The notes under the pieces were generated by a model. It was not told the DNA's origin. It made no database searches and saw only the letters and a program-made list of their open reading frames with translations. Shown one piece after another: positions 23,932 through 35,703 of a stretch of DNA of 64,000 nt. Made by a program: the position numbers and the translations under genes. The DNA comes from Pleodorina starrii (taxonomy: Eukaryota > Chlorophyta > Chlorophyceae > Chlamydomonadales > Volvocaceae), in the NCBI GenBank assembly GCA_030267565.1, contig BRXU01000037.1:434001-498000 (forward strand). Reading direction: 5' to 3'. The stretch's first letter is position 1. The number at the start of each line of letters is the position of its first letter.

Positions 23932-25192
23932 ATGCTGCCAGTACGCGACGAGCCGCAACATCGGTCGGTGGTGCGGCAATTCCCGGCAGACGCTTTTCCC
24001 AAAAAGAACCACCTGCGAGGGAGCGAGTGTAAGGTGCGGCCCGACTACGATGATCCCCCGCCAAAAAGGACGGTGCCCACGCCAAAGCTGGAGGCACTCA
24101 GAGGGCTTGAGACGCACTTCATAAAGACGCGAAAGGTGTGTGTGCGTGCGAGCGCGCATTGTTGGACCACGTTGTTCCCGTTGTGTACGCACAGCACAGC
24201 ACGCTGTCCTTAGGCTGTAACCTCATTTTGCGCCGGAGCTTCCAGCCCCCCGTGCGTCGGCCGAGGCAGGGAGGCTGTAGAGTCTAGAATTTTGCGGCTA
24301 AACCATATTGTTTTTACTACTTGTTTTTACTACTTGTTTTTACTTACTTGTTTTACCTTCCCCCTCACGCGGCGAACCCACTCCAAGTGGAAAACGAGGG
24401 GCCTGTGGTTGCGATTCCGCGTTGCGCCATCCTGCCACGACATGGCATGACGTGACATACCGTGCCAATGCTCCTACGAACCTGCACGGGCTCTGTGCCG
24501 CGGGCTCCGTGCCAACGCCCACGCAACCTTCCCTGGAGCTGACCCGACCCCCAAACGAGCCCCACTTCCCTCTCTTTTGAGGACATCTTTGGTTATCTTG
24601 GTGCCTGGCAGCTGACAGCAACAAGTACCGATATTGCACTTGTTATATTATACAGTCTCCCCACCCCCCTCGGGCTCCGGCCTACACGTGGATAGCTGGA
24701 TACCCCGCCCTCCGATTCTTCTGCTACGTTACCGTGCACGGGCTCCGGCCTACACGTGGATACGGTACCCCGCCCCCTTTGCCCCCGGCCTATCCGTGGA
24801 TACTCCCCGCCCCCTCTTGTCACGCTTACATCATTGCAAGACGCCGTAAGGGGCCGCTCGCTGTAACGCTCACTGTAACGCACGCACGCACGCATCCTCC
24901 TCGCTCCGCGCCCACTCTTCTCCCTCAAGACCTACACCCACGCATGTCGCCCCACCTTGTCGCCCCACCTGTCGCTAACGCCGTCTCCTCTTCCTCCCCC
25001 GCTGCGATATTTTCTTTTTACCACCCACTTGTCACTTGTCGTCCCGCCATCCACGCCTGTCGCCCCTCCATCCACGCCTGTCGCCCCTCCATCCACGCCT
25101 GGCCCACGCCCTTCACGTAGGCGGCGGAGTCGCTGAAGAGCCGCCAGAACACAAGTTCACTATACACGCCCGGCAAGGGCTGGGGCGGCTGA
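23932..25192 (+). CDS. Predicted small protein of 91 aa, 2 exons, function unknown
   Basis: Exon 1 is 23932-24135 (68 codons) and ends at a GTGTGT donor after a Lys/Pro-rich sequence (YDDPPPKRTVPTPKLEAL, THFIKTRK). Exon 2 is 25121-25192, joined in phase 0 after a CGTAG acceptor, and reads AAESLKSRQNTSSLYTPGKG followed by WGG and TGA. The main support for the link is that the 985-bp intron between them carries three module A copies and one module B copy, all in the acceptor-side orientation expected for a plus-strand gene. The protein is basic, proline-rich and lacks membrane segments. I do not recognise the family. The reverse strand of exon 2 is also open, so strand is not certain. Confidence 0.5.
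24669..24807 (+). repeat. Three intron module A copies, acceptor-side form
   Basis: Copies of GGCTCCGGCCTAYACGTGGA lie at about 24669-24694, 24736-24766 and 24783-24807 (the third diverged). A module B copy (CGCTGCGATATTTTC) follows at 24996-25022. All four share the same orientation, and the intron's proposed acceptor is at 25120. Confidence 0.75.
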
Positions 25193-28100
25193 GGGCCACA
25201 TCCCGCATCCCCTGAGGGCCACCCACCCGGGACGTACCTGCTGGGGCCACGGCTTTGCATACCAGATACCGTTGAGCGGTGATACCTCCCCCCCGTGGTG
25301 GTGCGAGCTGCGAGGAGCCAGCGAGACACCGTAAAGTAACGTAACGTGCAGCTACTCTTTTCCTCCAGGGAGGGTGGTTCCGCGCCCCTCCCCTCCATGT
25401 TTTAGGGATTTCTTGTCCCATCGCGTTGCGGGTTTCGCGTTGCGGACGTTGAGGACGCAGACGGCTGCAGACGGGGTTGTTTTGCTTTGCTTTGGGTTGC
25501 TTTGCTGTTTGTTGGGCAGCAGCAGCAGCGGCAGCAGCGGCAGCGTTCCGTCCATGTGGTGGTGTCAGTGGGTACTGAGTTGGGTTGGATTTCACTCTTA
25601 TCTGACTCTGATGTCTATGATCTGACTTTGGCTCTGATGTCTGATCAGATTCTTGTGGGTCGGACTCGGGGAGCTGGCTTGTTGACTCGGACGAAGTAGA
25701 CTTAGGGCTCGGAAGTGGGCGTGCCTAAAGGACTTTGCAATTGGATTGAGCCGCCGGCGGTTGGATTGGGCGTTGTACTGTTGGTCGTTGGGAAGTTGGT
25801 TCTGGTTGGTTGCTACCTTGCTTGCTGCCGCCGTAGGTTCGCAGCAGTACGGTGCTCGCCTACCCACCGCAGATGCTTGCAAGTATGTGATGAGCTGATG
25901 ACACGGCGCTGTGTACGACAACGACGGAGATTGCGTTGTGCTTTCTCGTACACATGACGCCGCCTTGCACGCGGACACGGGGACACCTTTGCAGCGCGCG
26001 GTGCACTGTTATAGTGAGAGCTCTAAATGGCAGTTGGTACGACGTTGGTACGACGGAGTCGACCATCAGCATAGTTTTAAGAACGGCAGTTGTGGTTGTT
26101 GTTGCTCCCAAGGGGGGGGGCTCCCAGATCCAGATCCAGAAAGGGATCCGATCCACCGGCAGCGCATTGCCGCTGCCGACCACAATTACTGTGTTGTTGA
26201 GTGCGGGTTTCGTCAAATGGACGCGATGGAGATGATTTATGGCTGCATTGTGCTGTACTGCGTGTTTCGGAGCGTTTCGGAGCGGGTTTCGGAGTGGCGG
26301 TTTGACGGCGGCGGATGTGGACTGGGCCTCGTTTGGGGAACGAGGAACCCCCCTGGGATGTGTGGCGGCTCCAGGTTGGTTACTTAGCAGTTGATTGATT
26401 TCAGTTATCAGTTGGTGGTCCAATGGGTTTCCAGATGAAAGAAAGAGACTCTGTTGGAAGTGGCAGCCCTGCCTGGAGTGGTGATGGGTGCTGGTGATGG
26501 GTGATGGTGGGTGACGTCGACATCCACTGTTGATTTCACCGGTACCGGTGGTATCAAGGGTTAAAGGGTTTATACGGTTGTAGGGTTTTAGGGGGGCAGC
26601 GAAGGGTGCAGGGGGGCAGCGAAGCAGCTGGTCGCAGTCGTTGCGGCGCAATCGGCGACACAGCAGCAATACCGAAGATAGAGCGGAATACCGAAAATAT
26701 TCCTTGGATGGGGTGCTTGCGTGTGTATGTGTGTGCGTAGGTCTACGGGCAGCCGACCTGACAAGTGGGTGCGTAGCGAAGAAAACTTGCCGTCTGTACT
26801 GCGGTTTGTATTGCGGTTTGTACTGCGGTTGTGCTGCGGTTTGTATTGCATCTGGCCGTTGCATGGGACGATGCATTCGGAGCGCTGTCCTGTCTTTTTG
26901 ACCTGGGGACAGGAATGCTAATGAAGGGAATGAATGAATTTTTGTTTCATGTGCCAACTACGTAGTTGTATACGCTACGGAAAGAATGTTGTGCCGTTGT
27001 CGGTTGTTGGTGGTTGCAAGCGGGCAACGGGAGAGGGCGACGAAGCGCAATCACCAGTCAGCTGATGACGGGGAAAGCGGTTGGGACGATGTACGTCAGG
27101 ATGTCGCCGTACATGCTTCTTAAGACCACGACGGGACTGCCAAACACGGCGCAATACACCTCATGTCACGGTGGAGAGCTGATGTACAATGTACCGCTGC
27201 CGTACCAACCACCAGCCCCACGACTGACCTCACCCCTTTCGCCCGCCGTCTCAACCGCAGCGCACACTCGTACACTCGTACCTCCTATTGCTGCCGCAGC
27301 AGTTGCCTCCAGAGTCGTACAGTTGCCGCCAGAGTAGGTACATAGGTATACTAGGTAGGTAGGCGCCGGACGAGCATCCCACGCACGGCCGGCCGCGCAT
27401 CGTCACCACCGAGGGACACTGATGCCAATGAGTCTGCGCCGGACGGGAGGGCCGACGGAGGACAGGTTTCGGAGCTGCAGCGGCGGAGTTATCCGTCGGA
27501 AGCCCACCGACGCGACTGAGAGGAGACGCGGAAGGCCTGGCGGGCGGGAAGGGCGGGCGGGCGGTTAGGGGGTCGTTAAGGCCGTTAAGGCTGTCGTAGG
27601 GCCTCTGGAGCGAGGTATGCGGAAGGGGAACGCGCGCCTGGAGAACTCCGCAACCGACAACTACTAACAAACTATTACTATCACTATTACAGTACATGTG
27701 GCCCTGGCCCGTGGCCCTAAAGCATCTGGGGCTTTCGGAGTCAGACGAGTGCGATAGGCGTGGAGGTTCGTGTTGGAACTTGGAAGCGGGCAAAGCGATG
27801 CCAACAGCGGGCCACGAACGCAGCGACGTGGGGTGTTAATGGAATGGACGCTATGACGGCCAGTCGCCATTCTTCGGGGTCAGCTAATATGGTTCACTAT
27901 AAGAAGGAAATGTTGCGAAGCGAAGCGAAACAACAATCAGCGACTCTGGGGGTTGGTCCGGTCAGACAGCTCCGGCTTGGCTTCGCTCGTGTCAACCGAC
28001 CTGGATGTCGCCGCCGGCAGCGCCCGCATCAGCCTCCTTGCCTCGTCAGACTATCCGTGCAACGGCCGCAGCGTTCGGCATGCGTACAACAGAACGTTGC

Positions 28101-28912
28101 AACACAACGCATGAACTATCCCCTGCCTTACCCTCCCATCCCCTCCCATCCCCTCCCGATCCGTCCCGATCCGTCCTGACCCGTCCCGACCGGTCCCGAC
28201 CCGTCCCGACCTGTCCCGTCCCGACCCGTCCCGACCTGTCCCGACCCGTCCCGACCCGTCCCATCCCCTTCGATCCCCTCCCATCCCCTCCCATGCCCTC
28301 CCATCCCCTCCTATCTCCTCCCAACCCCTCCCATCCCCTCCCATGCCCTATCATCCCCTCCCATCCCCTCCCATCCCCTCCCATCCCCTTCCATCCCCTC
28401 CCATCCCCTCCTATCCCCTCCCATCCCCTCCCATCCCCTCCCATCCCCTCAGATCCCCTCCTGGTGACACGTCGAGAAAAGAAAGCATGCATTTCGTCGA
28501 AACTTGACCGGGTTCCGCATGGATATGCTATATGTTGAGCACGTTAATGCGTCAAAGCTTCTTTCCAGGAGTTCAGTTTTGGTCTTTACCTGCGGCGTGG
28601 GCGGGCCTTCACTGGGAGTGACCCATGGGTCAGGTTACAGAATGTCGCGTGGAAACATACTATCCTTCCCCAGCCTTGGAACTACACAACGATCGGGGCA
28701 ACGAGCAAGCATGGCACGCGTCAAAACAGAATCACCCTGCCGGATGTAGTGGTACACCAGCACCATACCCGTACCACCCGTACCTTTGCAGGGATCCTTT
28801 TGTACGGGTATTTTAATTGCCACTACGTTTCGGCAACACATTGACAGACGAAATAAATATGCAATAGAAGTAAGCACCCCTGCCTCTCCATGGGCCGCAA
28901 CGCGTCCTAAGT
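25193..28912. other. Intergenic region, no gene recognised
   Basis: No frame here shows a recognisable domain. Present are a short run of TACTGCGGTTTG-like units near 26796-26860, a trinucleotide CAG-rich tract near 25518-25545, and a pentanucleotide/decanucleotide satellite at 28128-28460. Composition is mixed, with AT-richer patches around 25560-26100 and 26380-26480. Confidence 0.5.
28128..28460. repeat. CCCATCCCCT / GACCCGTCCC satellite
   Basis: A 10-base periodic tract. CCGTCCCGAC units lie in the middle (about 28160-28260) and CCCATCCCCT units on both sides. A Pro/Ser/His reading frame runs through it purely because of the repeat. Confidence 0.95.
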
Positions 28913-29653
28913 TCACGCCATGCGGAAGCCCAGCGTGGGGGCAGCCGCACAGCCCCACAGCCAGGGGGGTGGCAGCGGGAAGCCGGTGTTGGGGCGATCC
29001 GGCTGCATCGGGTCGAGGAAGTTGCCCAGGCCCAGCTTGCCGATGTCGTGACACCGAAACGCCATCTGCAACAGCAGGGGTGCACACCGGTGCCCCCGCC
29101 TGCAGCCCTTGGGGGGCGCTTCCTCGTGCGCGGCACGAGGGGTCGCACACGCGGGTTGGTGTCCGCCCTGGTTGTGGAAGGCGCCATGGCCTTGACCCAG
29201 CGACACAAAACCGGCCGCTCCTGGACAGCTGCATAAGACACACAAGAGGTCCCACAAGAACAGCACCTGCTCCAGGGAGCACGTGGCCTGGGCCACCGCG
29301 CCCCACAAGTAGGCCACCAGGTCACCATGTAGATAAGTACCGGGTGTACAGTCCGCCCACGTCCGACCGCGCCCGCAGCGAGTGAGCCAGTCTGGAAATT
29401 CGGTGGTCGAAGCGTCCTGCCGATTCACGGTCTTCCCCGACAGATCCCCCAGGAGCACCTGGTTGACGACCGCCAGCCCATGCTGGTAAACCGAGGGGTT
29501 ACGGTCGGCGAAGAGAGACGGGCCGAGGACCAGCGGCAACGGTGGGTGAGAGGCGCGGCGCCTCGCGCCACCCAATCGCCTAACCCCGCCTCGCACCTGG
29601 CCAGCGGTCGAACAAGACCGTACTGTATCGGGCGCAACTATTTCGGAACACAA
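28913..29653 (-). CDS. Unassigned open reading frame, possibly exonic
   Basis: A 246-codon open frame on the minus strand without simple-sequence composition. It contains hydrophobic stretches (LEQVLFLWDLLCVLCSC) and a non-repetitive middle part (VYQHGLAVVNQVLLGDLSG). It ends at TGA at 28913. No family is recognised and no modules or convincing splice sites mark its limits, so it may be a coding exon, an old transposon remnant or chance. Its first codon is not an obvious start. Confidence 0.2.
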   Translation of the reverse strand: MCSEIVAPDTVRSCSTAGQVRGGVRRLGGARRRASHPPLPLVLGPSLFADRNPSVYQHGLAVVNQVLLGDLSGKTVNRQDASTTEFPDWLTRCGRGRTWADCTPGTYLHGDLVAYLWGAVAQATCSLEQVLFLWDLLCVLCSCPGAAGFVSLGQGHGAFHNQGGHQPACATPRAAHEEAPPKGCRRGHRCAPLLLQMAFRCHDIGKLGLGNFLDPMQPDRPNTGFPLPPPWLWGCAAAPTLGFRMA

Positions 29654-30456
29654 GCGGCTCAGTTCATTAAGCCTTGCTTAATTGCCACGCACCGTTCGCA
29701 CTTCAGATCATCCCCTGCGTCACTGTGCTCGCGACTGAGGTCCTCTGAGGTATACTTGCGTATGCTTGCCGAAAGGTACGGATTGTCCCCAGGAGTGGAG
29801 CGCGCATTCTCCATTTGCACAGGAAGCCTTTTTAAAATGTCGTCATGTATGCCATGTTTATCGTTTTGTGTTCCCTTGAGTTTTGCCTCGTCCCGCCTTT
29901 CATTAGCGGCACATCGTGAAATGCGGCGCGTTTTTCATTAATATTAAGCACTCTGCGCAATTTCCATTTGGTCATAAATAGAATTGTGAGACATGCAGTA
30001 ATTGGCAAGATTGGATCTCTCACTTTTCTCACTAGAAGCCTCCCCCCACCGATTCTGAACCCTTACTCTTGGCGTTTGACAACATATAGCGCTTCTATTA
30101 TATTGGATTTTGATTTGCATCCCATCAAATCAATTGTAGACCTTGCTTCGCTTCATGGTGACGTGAACTGATGTCGGCTTGGAACCAGCACAACCTTGAA
30201 GCGCTTTCACACTTGCGGCGTGTTATAGCTGTTTTGAGAACCGCCAAACCTACCTAGGAAAGATCATCCCACGGAACCCGCTCCCGGTGGAGCCTAGACA
30301 AAGGGGTTGGTGTTAGCCGGGCAGGGGGCCGACGGCGCGATGAAGTTCACGCCGACACCACCACCGCGGCTGGATATACGAAAAGTTCGGTGCATCCCGG
30401 TCGGGTCGCTGTGCTGGGCCGGCAGCGCACTTCTCCCTTTTCAGACATAGGTAGCC

Positions 30457-30708
30457 GGCACTAGTTGACATTTCCCCTCACCCACCGCCAATCATCCGCA
30501 GCAACCGTCTAGAGACGACATTGCGTCAGGTCAGGGGCATCACGCCTGCCTCAAGCTCCAGATTTAGAGCGAGGACCTTTGCTGATGTCTGTCAGGATCG
30601 AACCCACGAGCACAGCTTCCACTGTGATTCCCCGCCTAGAGCGGGGTTCTAGGGTCCGAGTCTCAATACCATTTGTAACGTATGGCAAAGGCACTAGTTG
30701 ACATTTCC
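30457..30708. mobile_element. Short retroposon-like insertion with 19-bp target duplication
   Basis: An exact 19-bp direct repeat (GGCACTAGTTGACATTTCC) lies at 30457-30475 and 30690-30708, bounding a 214-bp insert (30476-30689). The insert holds a GC-rich hairpin (CCCCGC/GCGGGG) at 30636-30655, a TGTAA at 30674-30678 near the plus-strand 3' end, and a tRNA B-box-like GGGTTCGATCC read on the minus strand at 30605-30595. Long target duplications of this kind are produced by target-primed reverse transcription, so a SINE-like origin is likely. A full tRNA fold or a clear A box was not found. Confidence 0.55.
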
Positions 30709-32170
30709 GGATACCTCCCAGACGTTACACCTGCCTTCGGGCCGCCGTGGAGATGCCGCCCGAGTGGAGTGGCCGACCGACCGTCCCGCATGATCGGATC
30801 GCCCTCTCACCGGCATGAGCAGCTTGCTTCCTCAAGTAGGTGGTTTCAGTGGCCGCCGTTTCAGTGACAACGTGGCGCAACGTGCGACGGCGGAAAAGCT
30901 CGCCGGCCCTCCCCCTGGGTGTCTGAGAGGGGTCGCCGATGCCCCTGGGCGCCGAAGAGGGTTCGCCAATGCTCCTGGGTGCCTGAACAGGGGTCGCGAG
31001 TGTGGGCGCTTGGGCAGCAGCTTGCAGGTGCCCAGGCTGCACGGCGCCTCGGCAAAACAGTTCCTTTAGGTTTCCTTCGTGGAAGTTTCCTCTCAAGCCG
31101 TGGGCGCCCTCCCGTCGTGTTCGATTGGGGTTCGCATCAAGCGGCAGCCAGGGGCGCGTGCGGCCCTGTCCACTGGCCTCTTCAGGCGCTGCCCCGCGGT
31201 CTTGCTGCCCTGCAAAAGCTTGGCCACCGGTTGGTATGGGCGGATGTGCTCCTGCCGGACCCCTGCTGCTGCGGGCGGGTGTGTTTTGTGTCCTGCGGCA
31301 AGTGGGTCGCGGGGTCCCAGCCCTGCAGCCCTGCAGGGAGCACCCTCCCTCCGCCCCGACACCCGGGGCACCCGCCATGGCCTTGCTGCAGCACCTCATT
31401 CACGTCTTCGGATCTTCGTTGGGGCCAGTGCGGTGCCTTGTTTCTGTAACGAGCAAGCCGTAGTCCGCGGGTCGTAGTTCGTTGGGTCGCGCATCACAGG
31501 TTCCCCAGGCGAAGGCGCGTGTGACGGCGGCGGGCGAGTTTATCGGCTGCTGGCACGGCTGCCTGCCTGCAGATTGGGTTGGGGGGGCATTGAACGATTC
31601 CCGTGCGCGACTGGCGGCATGCAGCCGTAGCACCGCGTGGAACTGGACTGTCGTCTCTCCCCGTAGCGGTGGGAAGGTTGACAGCGTGTGGCATGTACCG
31701 TCGCGAGTACTTATGGCGCAGAAAACACTCGAAAAAGCAGGACCTTTGCCCGCCGGCCACGCGCGACTGCATTAGCCGAGCAACATAGGCGCAAAGCAAA
31801 ACGAGGCAAAATTTTGCATGCACTCTTCCCTTTGCGCCACGTGATCCGCGGAGACGCCGTGGCCAGAAGAAACATGCGGCCCGGCAGAACGGCATCCCCT
31901 GCAAAGCACAATTCTCGGGCAGCCCAGATAACAGCACTGTAAATTAACACAAGACAACATGTTTTGTGCTCAGTCTCTCGAGTTCCAAACAGCGCCGAAA
32001 GCTCCGGGAGATTCCGAGACTCTCAACACTGTCAAAAGCAACAGCCTGCTGCCGGCCCGATAATGAAAACGAATTTCCCAGAACAAAGGTTAAAACCCCA
32101 TTACATGCTATTATGCTTTTACGTGTCTATCCTCGCTTGCCGTACGGCGCAACAGCGTTGCGTCGAACGA
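30709..32170. other. Intergenic region, no gene recognised
   Basis: Frames up to about 220 codons occur on both strands without recognisable domains. About three degenerate 30-base units (CCTGGGTGTCTGAGAGGGGT type) lie at 30911-31000. The part after about 31680 is AT-richer. Confidence 0.4.
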
Positions 32171-32178
32171 AGGCCGTT
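32171..32178. repeat. Target-site duplication, left copy (AGGCCGTT)
   Basis: The same eight bases lie immediately after the (ATC)8 tail of LINE B at 47039-47046. They therefore bracket the LINE A plus LINE B composite. Confidence 0.6.
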
Positions 32179-33015
32179 TTCGTCATGAGATCCGTTTGGC
32201 TTTGGAATCGGATCTGCAGGCAGACGGTTGGGGCTCCAAGGTCATTCGGGTTCTGAACCTCTTAGGGCACGACTGGGGCGAAGAAGCGGCGGCGGGTAAC
32301 ACGGACACTAGGGTTAGGCGTTTTTCGGCGTGCAGGCTTGACGTTGAGGCGCTGATGGACACCCTCAGGGGTCGCGTCAACGACGATTGGGGCAGTGATA
32401 GGTTGGCTGTGGACCCGGGCACTTTCGTTTCGGACGGCAGGAAGCCTGGTGTTAAGATGTGCCGTTACAAGCACTGGATGGGGTTACCGAAGCAGTTCGA
32501 GGGGTACATCCCGCCTGCGCACCACCGTTCCTTACTTCGTTTTCGTTTGTGTGTGTCTGACTTAGCGATTAATAGCGAGAGCAGCAGGTCTAGGGAGCTT
32601 CGTGTGTGTAAGGCGTGTCGCTCTAATGGTGCTGTGGAGGATGAGAAGCATTTTCTGCTGGAGTGCTCTGCGCTTGCGTCTGCGCGGCAGAGGCTTTGGG
32701 ATTTGGGTGTGCCCGTTGGTGCGTGTGTTAACGATGTCATGCAAGTTGACGACCAGCGTGGTCTTGCGAGTGCTATTTTCGAAATGTTCCGCTTACGGCG
32801 AGAATGCATCTCTGCGTAAAGTTGTGCTTGGCATCTATCTTTCAAGTTATGCCATTCGTCTGTGCTTCTCCTGTATCCTGACGTTACATCGCTTCTTTGG
32901 TTACTGTTTCTCTTGTTTTCGTATGCTTTTCTGCGTGGCTGAAGCGGTTCATGAGCCTCCGGGTTCGTTTGAGCCGTACGAGCTCGTTGAAGCTTGTAAC
33001 ATCATCATCATCATC
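32179..33015 (+). mobile_element. LINE fragment A, 5'-truncated, with (ATC)5 tail
   Basis: Only the last part of the reverse-transcriptase protein and the 3' UTR remain. The protein end and 3' UTR (CATGAGCCTCC, then AGCTTGTAAC) match those of LINE B downstream. The tail at 33001-33015 is five ATC units directly after TGTAAC, instead of poly(A). The clade was not determined; a C-terminal zinc knuckle and trinucleotide tail fit L1/I-like algal LINEs. Confidence 0.85.
32181..32819 (+). pseudogene. 3' fragment of the LINE reverse-transcriptase ORF (copy A)
   Basis: An open frame aligned by eye to LINE B over its whole length, including the shared FVSDGRKPGVKM block, the CRYKHWMG block and HHRSLLRFRL. 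A C-terminal zinc knuckle (CKAC, then GAVEDEKHFLLEC) sits near the end. The reverse-transcriptase catalytic core is missing because of 5' truncation, so the copy is not autonomous. The two copies clearly differ at many residues, so they are separate older lineages and not a recent duplication. Confidence 0.8.
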
Positions 33016-35197
33016 GGCTATGCTGCAGCAGAAGGCCAACATGCGAGCTGAAGGTGCTTTAGATGACGCTGAGTCAAAGGCCGAGTTTAGTAGGCTCCGC
33101 ACACGATATCAGCGGCTGCGGCGGGATGCGAAGGAGGCTTTCCGAGTGCAACACTTCGAATCTTTGGTGGATGAATGCAACAGCAACCCGAGGGCCCTGT
33201 GGTCACGGCTCGGCGACTCTGATGTTTCTGCTTGTCCGATAGAGGATATGGATGCGTGGCGCACTCATTTTGATAACTTGTTTAATGGGGAGTCGAATGC
33301 GACTGATGTTGAAAGGGCAAAAGTTATGCTGTGCCAGCTTAACTATCAGGTTTTGCAGGATGGTAACGACTGGGTCAAGTCAGACAGTTTCAAGGCGCGC
33401 GCAGACTCTGCTGCGGGCATTTCTGCACCTTTTTCTTGTGAGGAGGTTTGTCAAGCTATCAAACGGTTGCGGAACAATAAATCTTGTGGCCCCGGCAAAA
33501 TTCCAGCTGAGTGTCTTAAGCGTGCGACGCGCATGGTCGAGAGGAAGGAGGTTAATGTGACTGCGCCGCTTCTGCGGGTTCTTTTTGAGCACATTCGTTC
33601 CACAGGGGATTTCCCCAGTCAGTTCATTAGCTCTGTACTAACGCCTATCCATAAAAAGGGTGACGTTATGGACATGAGTAACTATCGAGGTCTTGCGGTG
33701 GGCGGAGTTTTGGCTAAGCTGTACGCGTTCTTGCTTGAGAACCGTCTTAACGGCTGGAGTGAGAATTGCGGCGCGCGTTCACCGTATCAGGGGGGGTTTC
33801 GTAGGAAGCGAGGCACGGTTCATAATATATTCGCGCTGCGACACCTATTAGATTCTCATCGGCGGGCAGGTGGGGCTATCAATCATCCACTCTTCGTTTG
33901 CCAGATCGATTTCGAAAAGGCTTTTGACAGGGTTCCCCGTGACTTGCTTTGGTTGCGATTGGAGGAGCGTGGGCTTAGCCCTGAAGCACTGAAAGCCATT
34001 AAAGCCTGCTACGATAAGGTCACCCTTAAGCTGCGCGTTAACGGCGCAACGGGTTGCCCCTTCGAGTCTTCCCAGGGAGTCAAGCAAGGGTGCCCGCTTA
34101 GCCCCACGTTGTATGGCATTTTTGGAGAGAGCTTTGCGGATTTTATCGACGTCTTGGACAGGGATCGCCCCTCGTTCATGTACGCGAACAAGTGTCCTTG
34201 TGCAGATGGTTTTAGGATTCCCTTACTGCTGTACGCAGATGATCTTAGTTTGTTTGCACGCTCAAGGGCGCGTCTGGAACGGTTGCTACAGATGCTTGGG
34301 TTATGGTGTGCGACCTTTGGTATGCGGGTGAATGTTAAGAAAACAGAAATTTTAGGCGTACACGCCAACCCGCGCATTCGAGAAGTGATGGGTTTAGGGC
34401 CTCCGTTCGTCATGTCTAGCTGGGAGAACGGTCAGTGGGCCTCTAAGCCTATCGATTGGGTGGGACGTGCGCGGTATCTGGGGATCCACTACGGACCAGA
34501 TTTGCCTTTCGTGTCATGCACTGACGAGCTTTTTTCGGCAGGGCAACGTGCCATTTTCTCTTTAATAAATAAGCTGCGACGGCAGGGGCTTCTTCTTCCC
34601 GGGGTAGGGCTAAAATGCTTTAATGCACAGATCCGGCCAATCCTCTCTTACGGGGCTCAAGTTTGGGCTCCAGATCTTCTTGTTCAGATCCTGGAGGCAG
34701 ACGAATCGCGGACTTGCCTGTTTGACAGGGCTGTTGCCGATCGGATGGTAGGGCTTCAGCTCTCGTATTTACGTGCCTTAGCGTGTGTTAAAACTGCCAC
34801 CACCGCGTTGGTGTTTCGGGAATTTGGCCAACACCCCCTTCATTTGTTTTGGGCGAGGCTCATCTTTCGTTTTTGGAATAAGTTGGTGGAGTCCGAGAGT
34901 TCTATTTACCATCATGTTTTTAGAGAAGAGCTACGTTTCGCCTTAATGGGAGACGGCCTTCATGATTCGTGGGGTGCGAAGGTTCTAAGGGTGCTTCGGG
35001 CGCTGGGGTACGACGTGGATAGTGTGACTGGGAGTTTGGATACCGAGAGCAAGGTGGATGCTTTGTCTTCTCATAAGTTGGATATTCCTTGGCTGCTTGG
35101 TGAGCTTAAGGATAGGCTGGATGCGGGCTGGGCTAATGAGCGTCTCACCGTAAATCCTCGCGACTTTGTTTCTGATAACCGTCGGCCGGGGGTAAAG

Positions 35198-35201
35198 ATG
35201 T
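35198..35201. repeat. Gypsy target-site duplication, left (ATGT)
   Basis: ATGT precedes the 5' LTR and recurs at 46527-46530 after the 3' LTR. Removing one copy and the element restores the LINE codons Lys-Met-Cys-Arg. Confidence 0.9.
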
Positions 35202-35703
35202 TGTCACGCCATCTCGTGTGATTGCCATAAAACGTGGAGATACTGAGAACAGTTGCCTGATTAGTAAGAACCGTTGTCGGTTAGTTAGGAGCCGTTGGGT
35301 GTGGCCCCTTCGGATCAGCTTCCGTGCACCGTTTCCGTGCGACGACAGAGTCGTCGACACTTTGTTGTTATTACATTTATTTGTTGGCATTATACGGGGC
35401 CCCGACTGAGCAAGAAGCAATACAGTGCGGGTTCCCCTGGAGGTACGAAAAGTGCATTGCGCGGGCTTGATATAGTCCGGCGGCCGTGCGAGACACCTTA
35501 TCTGTGTCTCGCACTTTGCAGTGTTAAGACTCTAAGTAGCAAACAGTCACAGATCCGCGATTGACAGACCGCGTGACGCAGTCTTTGTAAGTTCTTTCGG
35601 TGATCCGTTTCGGTAATCCGTCCTCTGAGGAGGACATCGTGCCCAGGTCGCCCTAGGAGAGAGCTGCGTAGCTCGTCTCCCGAAGGCGCGTGCTCTTCCG
35701 TCA
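35202..35703 (+). repeat. 5' LTR of the Gypsy element
   Basis: 502 bp. A TATA-like GATATAG lies at 35469-35475. An 11-bp-stem hairpin (GTGCGAGACAC, loop 7) lies at 35486-35514. A TGTAA poly(A) signal lies at 35586-35590. If transcription starts about 28 bases after the TATA, near 35500, then U3 is about 298 bp, R about 100 bp and U5 about 100 bp. Confidence 0.95.
35469..35500 (+). promoter_or_regulatory. LTR core promoter: TATA-like box and inferred transcript start
   Basis: GATATAG at 35469-35475 is followed after about 25-30 bases by position 35500, where a 15-base stretch complementary to the primer-binding site begins. The start position is inferred from that spacing and not measured. 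Confidence 0.5.

Noticed and set aside
25018..25190. Minus-strand exon (VYSELVFWRLFSDSAAYVKG)
   Set aside because: The frame looks protein-like but ends in a 21-bp tandem repeat. The module orientation and a phase-matched plus-strand exon over the same bases support the opposite strand. Not fully excluded.
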